This document shows positions 42,483-50,081 of a DNA stretch of 64,000 bases, one piece after another (position 1 is the first letter of the stretch; every line of letters begins with the position of its first letter). The notes beneath the pieces were generated by a model. It did no database searches, was not told the DNA's origin, and saw only the letters and a list, made by a program, of their open reading frames with translations. This stretch comes from Arthrobacter sp. B1I2 (lineage in GTDB: Bacteria > Actinomycetota > Actinomycetes > Actinomycetales > Micrococcaceae), in assembly GCF_030816485.1 (NCBI RefSeq), contig NZ_JAUSYC010000001.1, positions 992,001-1,056,000 on the forward strand, in the 5' to 3' direction. A program made the translations under genes and the position numbers.

Positions 42483-43088
42483 CTGGCTCCCGAGTCTGCC
42501 GGAGTAATCGTTGGCGAGGATGGCCTGGCCCGGCCTGCCTGGGCTGCCACAGATCCGATGATGCGGAGCTACTACGACCAGGAATGGGGGCTGCCCGTCA
42601 CTGACGAGCAGGGCCTGTACGAGCGGATCTGCCTGGAGGGTTTCCAGGCAGGGCTTTCCTGGGCCACCATCCTGCGCAAGCGTCCGGCGTTCCGTGCCGC
42701 CTTTGCCGGGTTCGATCCTGACGCTGTGGCACTTTTCACCGACGCCGACGTCGAGCGGCTGATGCAGGACCCCGGCATTATCCGGAACCGGCTGAAGATC
42801 GTTGCCACCATCAGGAACGCCCGGGCCACCTTGGAGCTTCGAAACGACGGCGGCCTGGTGGATTTCGTCTGGGGTTTCCGCCCGGAAAGCACTCCGCGTC
42901 CCCGCATGGCCGCCGACATCCCCACACAGTCGGCAGAGTCTATTGCCTTGTCCAAGGCACTTCGTAAACGCGGCTTCTCCTTTGTGGGACCCACCACCAT
43001 GTTCGCCCTGATGGAGGCAGTGGGAATAGTGGATACCCACCTCCTGGCGAGCCACCGCCGGGGATCCTCCGGAATCTGGCACGAGTAG
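42483..43088 (+). CDS. tag: DNA-3-methyladenine glycosylase I
   Basis: A 201-residue TAG-family enzyme that removes 3-methyladenine from DNA: the blocks GLARPAWAATDPMMRSYYDQEWG, GLSWATILRKRPAFRAAF, and FVGPTTMFALMEAVGIVDTH are diagnostic. The E. coli zinc ligands (N-terminal Cys, C-terminal His/Cys) are absent, as in the actinobacterial branch. Conserved GLARPAW lies upstream of the first ATG (42558). The only start with a ribosome site (AAGGAGG, six bases away) is CTG at 42483, so a CTG start is proposed. Confidence 0.85.
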   Translation: MAPESAGVIVGEDGLARPAWAATDPMMRSYYDQEWGLPVTDEQGLYERICLEGFQAGLSWATILRKRPAFRAAFAGFDPDAVALFTDADVERLMQDPGIIRNRLKIVATIRNARATLELRNDGGLVDFVWGFRPESTPRPRMAADIPTQSAESIALSKALRKRGFSFVGPTTMFALMEAVGIVDTHLLASHRRGSSGIWHE

Positions 43089-43107
43089 GGCTGTCCCACA
43101 CCTTTGG

Positions 43108-43258
43108 TTATCCCCAGCTGTTGGCAAGGTTGTCCACAGTGTGGAAAACCTTTCCCCATAGTTCCAGCTAAAGCAGCCGCACCCCGGGCGCAAGCGCCGG
43201 TCTGCTTAAATCTGTCGCAAAGATGTGGTTATTAACAGTGTGGAATACCTGTGGATAA
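43108..43258. other. DnaA-box-like sequences between tag and the AhpD-like gene
   Basis: Near-matches TTATCCCCA (43108-43116) and TTGTCCACA (43130-43138) and a perfect reverse box TGTGGATAA (43250-43258) lie in the 214-base gap. Together with the next cluster they resemble oriC composition. Confidence 0.55.
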
Positions 43259-43302
43259 CGCTGGCCGGAAAGGGCCTGGGCCCCAGCCCGGGGGTTGGCA
43301 GG

Positions 43303-43770
43303 CTACGGGCGGTCCCGCCTGACGGGGTGGTGGCTGGTTATGGAAACCCGGTTGAAGGCATTCATCGTCACCGCAAGCCAACTCACTGCCGAGAACTCCT
43401 CTGCCGTCAGGCATTCCCGCGCGGATGCCTCCGCATGCTCCTGGGTCCGCTGGTCCGGGAGCTCCGTGATGCTCTCCACCAGACCCAGCGCGGCCCGCTC
43501 CTTGTCCGTGAACAGGGCCGTTTCACGCCATGCGGGCAGTACCGCCACCCGTTGGCCGCTCTCTCCTGCCTCAGCCGCCCTTCTCACATGCAGGTCCAGG
43601 CAGTAGGCGCAGCCGTTGATCTGGGAAATACGCACGTTGAGGAGTTCCAGCAGGCCGCGCCCGATTCCAGCCTCTTCCGCTGCTTCCTGCACCTTAAGAC
43701 CTAAGCCGCTGATCGCCTTCCAGAGGTCCGGATGCTGTTTGTCCAGGTACAGGTGCTCGGTGACGCCCAC
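43303..43770 (-). CDS. carboxymuconolactone decarboxylase/AhpD-like protein
   Basis: A 155-residue all-helical protein of the AhpD-like superfamily. The CxxC-x3-H motif is NGCAYCLDLH, and the second conserved block is ERAALGLVESITEL. Such proteins are peroxidase partners or alkylhydroperoxidases with redox-active cysteines; carboxymuconolactone decarboxylation is unlikely given the CxxC. GTG 43770 has AAGGA upstream. The frame continues far upstream through the DnaA-box region but without family sequence. Confidence 0.83.
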   Translation of the reverse strand: MGVTEHLYLDKQHPDLWKAISGLGLKVQEAAEEAGIGRGLLELLNVRISQINGCAYCLDLHVRRAAEAGESGQRVAVLPAWRETALFTDKERAALGLVESITELPDQRTQEHAEASARECLTAEEFSAVSWLAVTMNAFNRVSITSHHPVRRDRP

Positions 43771-43841
43771 GGGATTCCTTGTCGGTAGAACGGCTTGGCA
43801 GGGAACCATCATAGGCAGGAGGACCAACACCCATTTGCCGT

Positions 43842-44235
43842 TTATCCACTTACCAACATTGCAATACCCACAAGTTATCCACACCTGTGGGAAACGGCGT
43901 GGAAATCTTGCCCCCGTGCGCCCTGCCACCTACTCCTGCGGGGTCTACCGGCCCAAAACTACAGGCCTGTCACTTATTAACAGTGTGCATAAGGCTGTCA
44001 ATAACGTCCTCGCGGGGCTGGCAGACAGGCCAAAGGGGCGGGCTGGTGAACCAGTTATCCACGCAAAGGGGCCAGAATCTCCTGCTTATCCACTTACACA
44101 CACCAATATCCCCACAGGATATCCACAGATGTGGAGAACAAGCGTCCAAGTTCCGGTTCTGTACCGATCCCACGGCTTCACGGCGCGGAGGAGCAGTTGA
44201 ACTACAGGCGTGTAAGTTACCAACACTGTGGATAA
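43842..44235. other. cluster of DnaA-box-like repeats distant from oriC
   Basis: Within the 541-base gap 43771-44311 two perfect boxes occur: TTATCCACA at 43875-43883 and its reverse at 44227-44235. One-mismatch boxes lie at 43842, 43984 (reverse), 44055, 44086 and 44119. Surrounding sequence is repeated too: CTACAGGC-type blocks near 43961 and 44201, each followed by AACAsTGTGsATAAG. No gene is evident. It may be a DnaA titration or regulatory locus. Confidence 0.6.
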
Positions 44236-44253
44236 GTCCTGTGGAAAACAGAT

Positions 44254-44284
44254 ATGCCCCCGACACCAACGGTGTCGGGGGCAT
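44254..44284 (-). terminator. terminator after the rhomboid gene
   Basis: ATGCCCCCGACACC (44254-44267) and its exact complement (44271-44284) form a 14-bp stem with a 3-base loop, followed on the minus strand by ATCTGTTTT. It closes the ppi-rhomboid operon. Confidence 0.85.
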
Positions 44285-44311
44285 GTCTGGTGCCTTGGGA
44301 TAACGGACGGG

Positions 44312-45190
44312 CTAAAGCGTCACACGTACCCAGCTCACGGCGATCAGCAGCGCCAGCACAGCCGCAAGACCCAGAACCTGGATAAGGGTCCGCCGCCGTC
44401 CGCGCGGCGCGTAGGCAAGGGCTGCGGCGCAGAGTCCGCCCGTGATGAGGCCGCCCAGGTGGGCCTGCCAGGCAATCTGTGGGATTAAGAAACCAATGAC
44501 GCCGTTGATGGCAATCAGTATCCACAACTGGCGGGTGTCGCCGCCACGGTGCCGCTGAACCAGCAGCATCGCGCCGAAGAGCCCGAAGATTGCCCCTGAG
44601 GCGCCAACCACCCCATAGAGGGGCCTGCCGGGTTCGTACAGGGGAGTCAGGAGCAGGTAACCGACGGAGCCGCCGATGGCGGAGATCAAATAGAGCGCCA
44701 GGAAACGGATCCGCCCCAGTATCGGTTCCAGCGCCTGCCCGAATGCCCAGAGCATGTACATGTTCAGGGCAATGTGAAGGATAAACCCCTGCGAATGCAG
44801 GAAAGCGGCCGTTAACATCCGCCACGGCTCGAACTGGCCATAGCGGGGCTCCGCGTAGATGTTGGCAAAGCCCAATGCCTGGTAAATCGCATCACCCGGG
44901 ACCAGCCACTGGAGGACGTACAGCACGGCACAGCTCGCGATGATGGCGAACGTTGCCAACGGCTTGCCGGTGGCAACGGCTCCGCCATAGACGGTCCGTA
45001 CCTCCGGCGTCGTCCGTTTTGTTTCGTTGACGCAGTCAACGCATTGGAATCCGACGGCGGCCGCCCGCTGGCAGTCGGGGCATGCCGGGCGCCCGCAGCG
45101 CTGGCAGCGCACATAGGACGGGCGGTCCGGGTGCCGTGGGCAGACCGGAACCTGGGCGGACGGCTCGGCCGACGGAATTCCGTAACTCAT
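44312..45190 (-). CDS. rhomboid family intramembrane serine protease
   Basis: A 292-residue protein. An N-terminal cytoplasmic double zinc-ribbon (CPRHPD, CQRCGRPACPDCQ, FQCVDC; residues 17-53) precedes six transmembrane helices. The catalytic dyad is Ser198 (in GASGAIFGL) and His244 (in AHLGGLITG), with the oxyanion asparagine in HIALNMYMLW. It cleaves membrane-spanning segments; substrates are unknown. It starts 9 bases after the cyclophilin gene and is co-transcribed with it. Confidence 0.92.
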   Translation of the reverse strand: MSYGIPSAEPSAQVPVCPRHPDRPSYVRCQRCGRPACPDCQRAAAVGFQCVDCVNETKRTTPEVRTVYGGAVATGKPLATFAIIASCAVLYVLQWLVPGDAIYQALGFANIYAEPRYGQFEPWRMLTAAFLHSQGFILHIALNMYMLWAFGQALEPILGRIRFLALYLISAIGGSVGYLLLTPLYEPGRPLYGVVGASGAIFGLFGAMLLVQRHRGGDTRQLWILIAINGVIGFLIPQIAWQAHLGGLITGGLCAAALAYAPRGRRRTLIQVLGLAAVLALLIAVSWVRVTL

Positions 45191-45199
45191 GGTGGGGCG

Positions 45200-45745
45200 T
45201 TACAGCTGTTCGATGTCGATGCTGTTGATGGTGACGTCCTCTACCGGGCGGTCGCCCATGCCGGTGCGCACACCCTCGATGGCGTCGACGACCTTCTTGG
45301 ATTCCTCGTCAGCCACTTCACCGAAGATGGTGTGCTTGCCCTGGAGCCAGTCCGTGGGAATGGTGGTGATGAAGAACTGTGACCCGTTGGTGCCCTTGCC
45401 CATCTGGATGCCCGCGTTGGCCATGGCCAGCTTGTAGGGCTGGTTGAAGGTCAGTTCCGGGTGGATTTCGTCATCGAAACGGTAGCCGGGGCCACCGGTT
45501 CCACGGCCCAGGGGGTCTCCGGCCTGAACCATAAAGTCCTTGATGATGCGGTGGAAGATGGTTCCGTTGTAAAGCGGGGTGCCGGTCTTGTCCTCGCCGG
45601 TTTCCGGGTGGGTCCAAGCCTGCTCGCCGGTGGCAAGGCCAACGAAGTTCTTGACCGTCTTGGGCGCGTGGTTGCCGAAGAGGTTAACCACGATGTCGCC
45701 GAGGCTGGTGTGAATGGTTGCTTTTGCGGTTGCGATTGCAGTCAT
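45200..45745 (-). CDS. ppiA: cyclophilin-type peptidyl-prolyl cis-trans isomerase
   Basis: A 181-residue cytoplasmic cyclophilin with no signal peptide. The blocks FHRIIKDFMVQAGDP, LAMANAG, NGSQFFIT and GKHTIFGEV contain the active-site Arg, Phe, Gln and His/Trp-region residues. It speeds proline isomerisation during folding. ATG 45745 with GAGG upstream is chosen over a longer frame start at 45781. It is the first gene of the operon with the rhomboid protease. Confidence 0.92.
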   Translation of the reverse strand: MTAIATAKATIHTSLGDIVVNLFGNHAPKTVKNFVGLATGEQAWTHPETGEDKTGTPLYNGTIFHRIIKDFMVQAGDPLGRGTGGPGYRFDDEIHPELTFNQPYKLAMANAGIQMGKGTNGSQFFITTIPTDWLQGKHTIFGEVADEESKKVVDAIEGVRTGMGDRPVEDVTINSIDIEQL

Positions 45746-45900
45746 AGGCCTCATTCTCCCATGACCGTTATGGGCGGCCACGGCTGCGGGCGCAGTTCCG
45801 CGCTGGGTGAAATCCCCCTGAAATCCGCAGAGTGAATAGCCCGTGGTGATCTGGGCACGTAGGCTAACGACAGAACCGTCACATTAATCGGGAGGTAGTT

Positions 45901-46863
45901 GTGAAGAAATCGGATCGTATTACCCGTGACCTTGAGCAGTCGGTCACCACTGCGGTGGAAAACGCCAAGGACTGGGCCGGCCCCCGGGTGGAAGCTGCTG
46001 TGGATTGGGCTGTTCCCCGTCTCCAGCAGAGCCTGGATACCGCATCTCCCAAGATCCAGGAAGGCCTGAAGACGGCTGCACACAGCCTGGCCGACGGTGT
46101 TGCCACCGTGACTCCCCGGATCCAGGACGGTCTGGCCCAGCTGGCACCCAAGATCAATGACGTCGTCGAAGGCGCGTCACCCAGGCTGCACGAAGCGCTG
46201 GACAAGGCCACTCCCGTTGTCCTGAATGCCCGTGACCGGGTAGTGGTGGAGTACCTGCCCAAGCTCTCGGACCAGATCGGAGTGGCATCCGGTGCAGTGC
46301 ACCGCACCCTGGAAAACACTCCGGCACGGGTGGACGCGGTAGCGCAGAAGCTGGGCGATGTGGGAATCATCCATGCCATCCAGGAACAGGCACAGGCAAC
46401 CGGTACCCAGCTGAAGGCAGCCGCAGCAGGAGCCAGCCGGGCAGTGGATGTGCAGCTGGCCCAGCCGGAGAAGCCCAAGAAACGTGGGTGGCTGGTCTTC
46501 GGCGTTGTGGCAGCTGCCGTGGCCGCTGGTGTCGCCGCGTGGAAGGCATCCAAGCCGGTGGAGGACCCCTGGAAGACCCCCTCGCCGGTCACGCCAACTC
46601 CTGCTCCGGTTCCCGCCACGACCGTCAGCGACGTGAAGGAAGACTCCGCAGACGCCGCCGGCAAGACTGCCTCCGCTGCCGGATCCGCCGCAACTGCAGC
46701 TGCAGAGAAGGCCGGTGATGTGGCAGAAACCGTAAAGGAAAAGTCCGAGGACGCCGCGGACAAGGCCAAGCACGTGGCCGGGGATGCCGCTGAAGGTGCC
46801 AAGAACGCCGCAAACGACGCCAAAAAGGCCACCGAGGAAGGCAAGGACAGCACGCAGGCCTAG
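45901..46863 (+). CDS. LEA-like repeat protein with one membrane helix
   Basis: A 320-residue protein. Residues 1-180 form amphipathic helices with recurring P-K/R-x-Q units (PRVEAAVDWAVPRLQQ, SPKIQEGLKTAAHSLADG). A transmembrane helix lies at about 197-217 (GWLVFGVVAAAVAAGVAAW), and the C-terminal 85 residues are Ala/Lys/Glu 11-mer LEA-like repeats (SEDAADKAKHVAGDAAEGAK). The GTG start has GGGAGG upstream. It resembles the protein at 16858 in plan; a stress-protective role is inferred from composition. Confidence 0.7.
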   Translation: MKKSDRITRDLEQSVTTAVENAKDWAGPRVEAAVDWAVPRLQQSLDTASPKIQEGLKTAAHSLADGVATVTPRIQDGLAQLAPKINDVVEGASPRLHEALDKATPVVLNARDRVVVEYLPKLSDQIGVASGAVHRTLENTPARVDAVAQKLGDVGIIHAIQEQAQATGTQLKAAAAGASRAVDVQLAQPEKPKKRGWLVFGVVAAAVAAGVAAWKASKPVEDPWKTPSPVTPTPAPVPATTVSDVKEDSADAAGKTASAAGSAATAAAEKAGDVAETVKEKSEDAADKAKHVAGDAAEGAKNAANDAKKATEEGKDSTQA

Positions 46864-46880
46864 TTGTCCCGCCGCACATT

Positions 46881-46910
46881 AAGGGGCTCCGTTTCGCGGG
46901 GCCCCTTTTT
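46881..46910 (+). terminator. intrinsic terminator after the LEA-like gene
   Basis: AAGGGGCTCCG (46881-46891) pairs with CGGGGCCCCTT (46897-46907) with one G-U pair, followed by TTTTT. Confidence 0.85.
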
Positions 46911-47008
46911 GTGTGCCTCGAACAGGCCCTCCGGCCAGCCCCCCGCAGATTCCGAAGCACGGCCCTGTACCCATGGCAGGGCATGGCCCGGATGCTAGAT
47001 TTGTAGTG

Positions 47009-47884
47009 ATGTCAGCCGATCGACCCTCTGGGGATGCCGTGAACGACGCAGCCGTACAGCTCCGCGTGTCCATTGTCATCCCGGCATACAACGAGGAAAG
47101 CGTAATTAGGCAGTGCCTCATAGCTGCCATCTACCAGTCCGTTCCCGCCCACGAGATCATCGTGGTGGACAACCTTTCGAAGGACCGGACCGCTGACATT
47201 GTCCGCCAAATGCAGCTGGAGTATCCGGAAAGCCCCATCATCCTGCTGAGCCAGGACCGGGAACAGGGCCTTATCCCCACCCGCAACTTCGGGCTGGACA
47301 GTGCCACCGGGGACATCCTGGGGCGGATTGACGCAGACTCCATCGTGGAACCCGACTGGGTGGAGCAGGTGCAGAAGGCCTTCGCGGACCCGTCCGTGCA
47401 GGCTGCCACCGGCCCCGTGGTGTACTACGACATGCCGATGCGCCGTTTTGGGCTCAAGGCGGACGACAAAATGCGCCAGCTCATGTTGAAGCTGGCCAAG
47501 CACCAATACCATTTCCTGTTCGGCTCCAACATGGCCCTGCGCGCCACTGCCTGGGAAATAATCCGCTCCGAGACCTGCCGGGACGAGAAGGACGAGATGC
47601 ACGAGGATATCGATTTGTCCCTGCATCTGGCCGACCATGAGCTTCCGGTCCGCTACTGGCCGCAGATGGTGTCCGGGATGTCGGCAAGGCGGCTGGAGGA
47701 TTCGCCGCGGGACTACCGCTACTACGTCACCCGGTTTGACCGGACCTACAAGGCCCACAATGTCAGGAAGATGGCGCTCAAGGCCCCCATGGTGGTCTTC
47801 TTCTCGGTGTATTTCCCGGCCAAGCTCCTACGGGCCATCCACACCGTCAATACAGCCCAGCCAGTGCGCCGCGGCGGTCAATAG
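47009..47884 (+). CDS. glycosyltransferase family 2
   Basis: A 291-residue GT-A transferase. VSIVIPAYNEE starts the nucleotide-binding fold, IIVVDNLSKDRT follows, and the metal-binding DxD-type motif is RIDAD near residue 109. Acceptor region residues EDIDLSLHLA (ED) are also present. No membrane helix except a weakly hydrophobic C-terminus; sugar donor and acceptor are unknown. ATG 47009 has no ribosome site but follows a -10-like TAGATT by seven bases, so it may be leaderless. GTG 47041 is the alternative. Confidence 0.85.
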   Translation: MSADRPSGDAVNDAAVQLRVSIVIPAYNEESVIRQCLIAAIYQSVPAHEIIVVDNLSKDRTADIVRQMQLEYPESPIILLSQDREQGLIPTRNFGLDSATGDILGRIDADSIVEPDWVEQVQKAFADPSVQAATGPVVYYDMPMRRFGLKADDKMRQLMLKLAKHQYHFLFGSNMALRATAWEIIRSETCRDEKDEMHEDIDLSLHLADHELPVRYWPQMVSGMSARRLEDSPRDYRYYVTRFDRTYKAHNVRKMALKAPMVVFFSVYFPAKLLRAIHTVNTAQPVRRGGQ

Positions 47885-47885
47885 C

Positions 47886-48839
47886 TCAGTCCGTCCCCAG
47901 CTCCGCGAGGCGCTCCGACGGCGGCTCGCCCCCGGGTGCCGATCCGCGCCGGTTTGCCCGGCCGGACCGCCTGCCCGCGCTGCGTTGCCCCAGGACCACG
48001 ACGGCCAGTCCGGCCAGGATCAGGCCGAGCCCCGCGTATGTGCCCGCCGGCAGGGTCTCTTGCAGGAACACAGCCGCCAGCAGCGCAGCCCCCGGGATCT
48101 CCAGGAGGATGATCATGGAGACGATGAGCGGGCTCATGGTAGCCAGCAAGTGGTTGAACGCCGTGTGGCCGACGAGTTGCGCGCACACGGTGATGGCTGC
48201 GATGCCCAGCCATCCTGCGGGCTCGAAGCCCGCCAGGGGCTGTCCGGCGATCAGGGCCAGCACGGCCACAATGGCGGCGCACATCCCGTAGCAGAGCGTG
48301 GTATAGGTTCCGGTGGTCATGCTTTGCCGTGCCTTGCCGCCAGCAAGCGTATACAGGCCTGCCAGCGCGCCGCCGGCCATGGCCAGCAGGTCTCCGATGA
48401 GGGCCTGCGGGGAGGCTCCCAGGTCGAAGCCGGTGATGGCCACAACGCCGCCGAAGGCGATGCCCAGCCCGGCCAGAACCTGCCAGCGGTGGCGGGTTCC
48501 CCGGAAAAGCTGGAAGACGGCGATCCAGGCGGACTGCAGGCAGACCAGGGCTGTGGCTGCCGCTACAGAGGTGAGCTGCAACGAGGTGATGAAGCAGGCG
48601 AAGTGCAGTGCAAGGGCGACGGCGGCCAGCGACGACCAGCGGAACTCACCGCGGGTCACCATGCCAAACTGGCGGGGCTGCCGGACCAGGGTGGGAGTGG
48701 CCATGACAGCCGCTCCGATGGCGTTGCGCCAGAACGCAATAGCCAGGGCGCTGACGCTGGTGGCGCCGAGCGTAGCCGCAATCAGGGGACCGGATGAAGC
48801 GACACCAAGGACGCCGAGGGCCGCCAAGAAGAAGTTCAT
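47886..48839 (-). CDS. EamA/DMT family transporter
   Basis: A 317-residue protein with ten hydrophobic helices in two five-helix EamA repeats (about 1-135 and 150-285). A Pro residue in the last helix region (LLEIPGAALLAAVFLQE) is a family mark. Substrates of this metabolite exporter/importer family cannot be predicted. A disordered Arg/Gly tail follows. ATG 48839 has AGGGG upstream. It is convergent, one base apart, with the glycosyltransferase gene. Confidence 0.85.
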   Translation of the reverse strand: MNFFLAALGVLGVASSGPLIAATLGATSVSALAIAFWRNAIGAAVMATPTLVRQPRQFGMVTRGEFRWSSLAAVALALHFACFITSLQLTSVAAATALVCLQSAWIAVFQLFRGTRHRWQVLAGLGIAFGGVVAITGFDLGASPQALIGDLLAMAGGALAGLYTLAGGKARQSMTTGTYTTLCYGMCAAIVAVLALIAGQPLAGFEPAGWLGIAAITVCAQLVGHTAFNHLLATMSPLIVSMIILLEIPGAALLAAVFLQETLPAGTYAGLGLILAGLAVVVLGQRSAGRRSGRANRRGSAPGGEPPSERLAELGTD

Positions 48840-48880
48840 TGCACGCCCCTGATGCTCGTCCCTCGCGGAGATGGAAAGCG

Positions 48881-48917
48881 AAAAGTCCCGGCCGGCGTTT
48901 CCGCTGACCGGGACTTT
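48881..48917 (-). terminator. terminator for tRNA-Ala
   Basis: AAAGTCCCGG (48882-48891) pairs with CCGGGACTTT (48908-48917) around a 16-base loop; the minus strand ends CTTTTCGCTTT. It lies just beyond the tRNA 3' end. Confidence 0.6.
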
Positions 48918-48921
48918 CTTA

Positions 48922-48997
48922 TGGTGGAGGCACGGGGACTCGAACCCCGAACCCCCTGCTTGCAAAGCAGGTGCGCTACCAATTGCGCCATGCCCCC
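48922..48997 (-). tRNA. tRNA-Ala (TGC)
   Basis: A 76-base gene: acceptor GGGGGCA/TGCCTCC, anticodon loop TTTGCAA (anticodon TGC), T arm GGGGTTCGAGTCCCC, and an encoded CCA. It pairs with tRNA-Ile near gyrA, the usual actinobacterial arrangement. Confidence 0.95.
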
Positions 48998-49068
48998 ATA
49001 AGAAGCAACCCGTCCATCATACCCTAGAACCATCAGAGCCTTGACAGCTCCCGGAACGGGTGTCCGTG

Positions 49069-49185
49069 CTAGTCAACCGTATCGGTTGACTTGCTCCAGA
49101 CTGTCTTCTGGGCTTCGGATTCCTGTGCTTTCCGGTAGACCAGGAAGCCCGCGATTGCCGCTGCCAGTACAAGCAACTTCTTCAC
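49069..49185 (-). CDS. DLW-39 family microprotein
   Basis: A 38-residue protein, too short for common gene callers. It starts VKKLLVLAAAIAGFLVYRK (one membrane helix) and ends in an acidic tail with Trp (TVWSKSTDTVD), matching the actinobacterial DLW-39 family, whose genes commonly sit by gyrA and the Ile/Ala tRNAs. GTG 49185 has GGGGAGC upstream. Function unknown. Confidence 0.8.
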   Translation of the reverse strand: MKKLLVLAAAIAGFLVYRKAQESEAQKTVWSKSTDTVD

Positions 49186-49254
49186 ATGCTCCCCGTTCCA
49201 GCCATGCCCGGTGAAACCGGACCAGACCCTTTATTGAAACCTGCACAGGTTCCG

Positions 49255-49328
49255 TGGGCGTACCAGGACTTGAACCTGGGACCTCTTCGTTATCAGCGAA
49301 GCGCTCTAACCGCCTGAGCTATACGCCC
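49255..49328 (-). tRNA. tRNA-Ile (GAT)
   Basis: A 74-base gene: acceptor GGGCGTA/TACGCCC, anticodon loop CTGATAA (anticodon GAT), T arm CAGGTTCAAGTCCTG. CCA is not encoded. Confidence 0.95.
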
Positions 49329-49388
49329 CGATGCCTCATCGGGCCGAGATATGACTGTACAGCACACCCCGGCCCGATCTCAAATCGG

Positions 49389-49421
49389 GCTGTTTCGGCC
49401 GGTTGGACCGCCGGAAACAGC
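49389..49421 (-). terminator. possible terminator after the DUF3566 gene
   Basis: GCTGTTTC (49389-49396) pairs with GAAACAGC (49414-49421); a second small hairpin follows on the minus strand. No T-run, so terminator function is uncertain. Confidence 0.4.
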
Positions 49422-49424
49422 TTC

Positions 49425-50081
49425 CTAATCGTCAGTGAGGGTAACGCCGATGCCGCCCACCAGGGTGGCAGAAATGTTGTAGAGGACAGCGGAGAGCATG
49501 GACAGCGCCGTCAGCAGGACGACGTTGACCACGGCAATGATGGTGGCGAAAGAGGCCACCTGTCCCAGCGAGGCCACCTTCTTCAGTTCGAAGCCGCCGC
49601 TCTCGGAGCCGGCGAGGGTACCGAGCAGGCTGTCCACCTGGTCAAAGATCCCCGTCAGGTCCAGGACCGTCCAGAGGACAATGGCGGCCACCACGGTCAC
49701 GATTCCGAGTGCCACGGAGAGCAGGAACGACATCTTCAGGACGGACCACGGGTCCACCCTGCTGATCAGCAACCGGGCCCGGCGGACCTTCGCCTTCGGC
49801 GCCGGCTTGACCAGCCCTGGGGTCCCCTGGCCAGGACGCTGCCCTGCCGGTGCCGGACGCTGCCCCTGCTGGCCCTGGGAGGGACGCTGGCCGGGCTGCG
49901 CGGGACGGTCTCCCTGCTCCGGGCGCTGGCCCGGGGCCGCAGGGCGCTGGCCTGGAGCGCCGGCAGGAGCGGCCGGCCGCTGCTGCGGACGTACGGGGGC
50001 GTTCACGCGGGGTGCCGCTGAGGGGCGGTTCCCGTCGGGAACAGTACTGTTCGGCTTGGGAAATGAGTCGGAATTACTCAC
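49425..50081 (-). CDS. DUF3566 family membrane protein
   Basis: A 218-residue protein. The first half is a disordered Pro/Gln/Arg-rich region with RPAAPGQ-type repeats; residues about 103-218 are the DUF3566 domain with two transmembrane helices ([21 protein letters not shown] and [18 protein letters not shown]) and the conserved [16 protein letters not shown] block. It is found downstream of gyrA across actinobacteria; mycobacterial relatives are linked to the divisome or cell envelope. The start overlaps the gyrA stop by 8 bases. Confidence 0.87.
   Translation of the reverse strand: MSNSDSFPKPNSTVPDGNRPSAAPRVNAPVRPQQRPAAPAGAPGQRPAAPGQRPEQGDRPAQPGQRPSQGQQGQRPAPAGQRPGQGTPGLVKPAPKAKVRRARLLISRVDPWSVLKMSFLLSVALGIVTVVAAIVLWTVLDLTGIFDQVDSLLGTLAGSESGGFELKKVASLGQVASFATIIAVVNVVLLTALSMLSAVLYNISATLVGGIGVTLTDD

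Noticed and set aside
43616..44200. A 194-residue plus-strand reading frame across the DnaA-box cluster
   Set aside because: Its composition is repeat-driven (boxes and flanking repeats), it overlaps the AhpD-like gene on the other strand, and it lacks a ribosome site.
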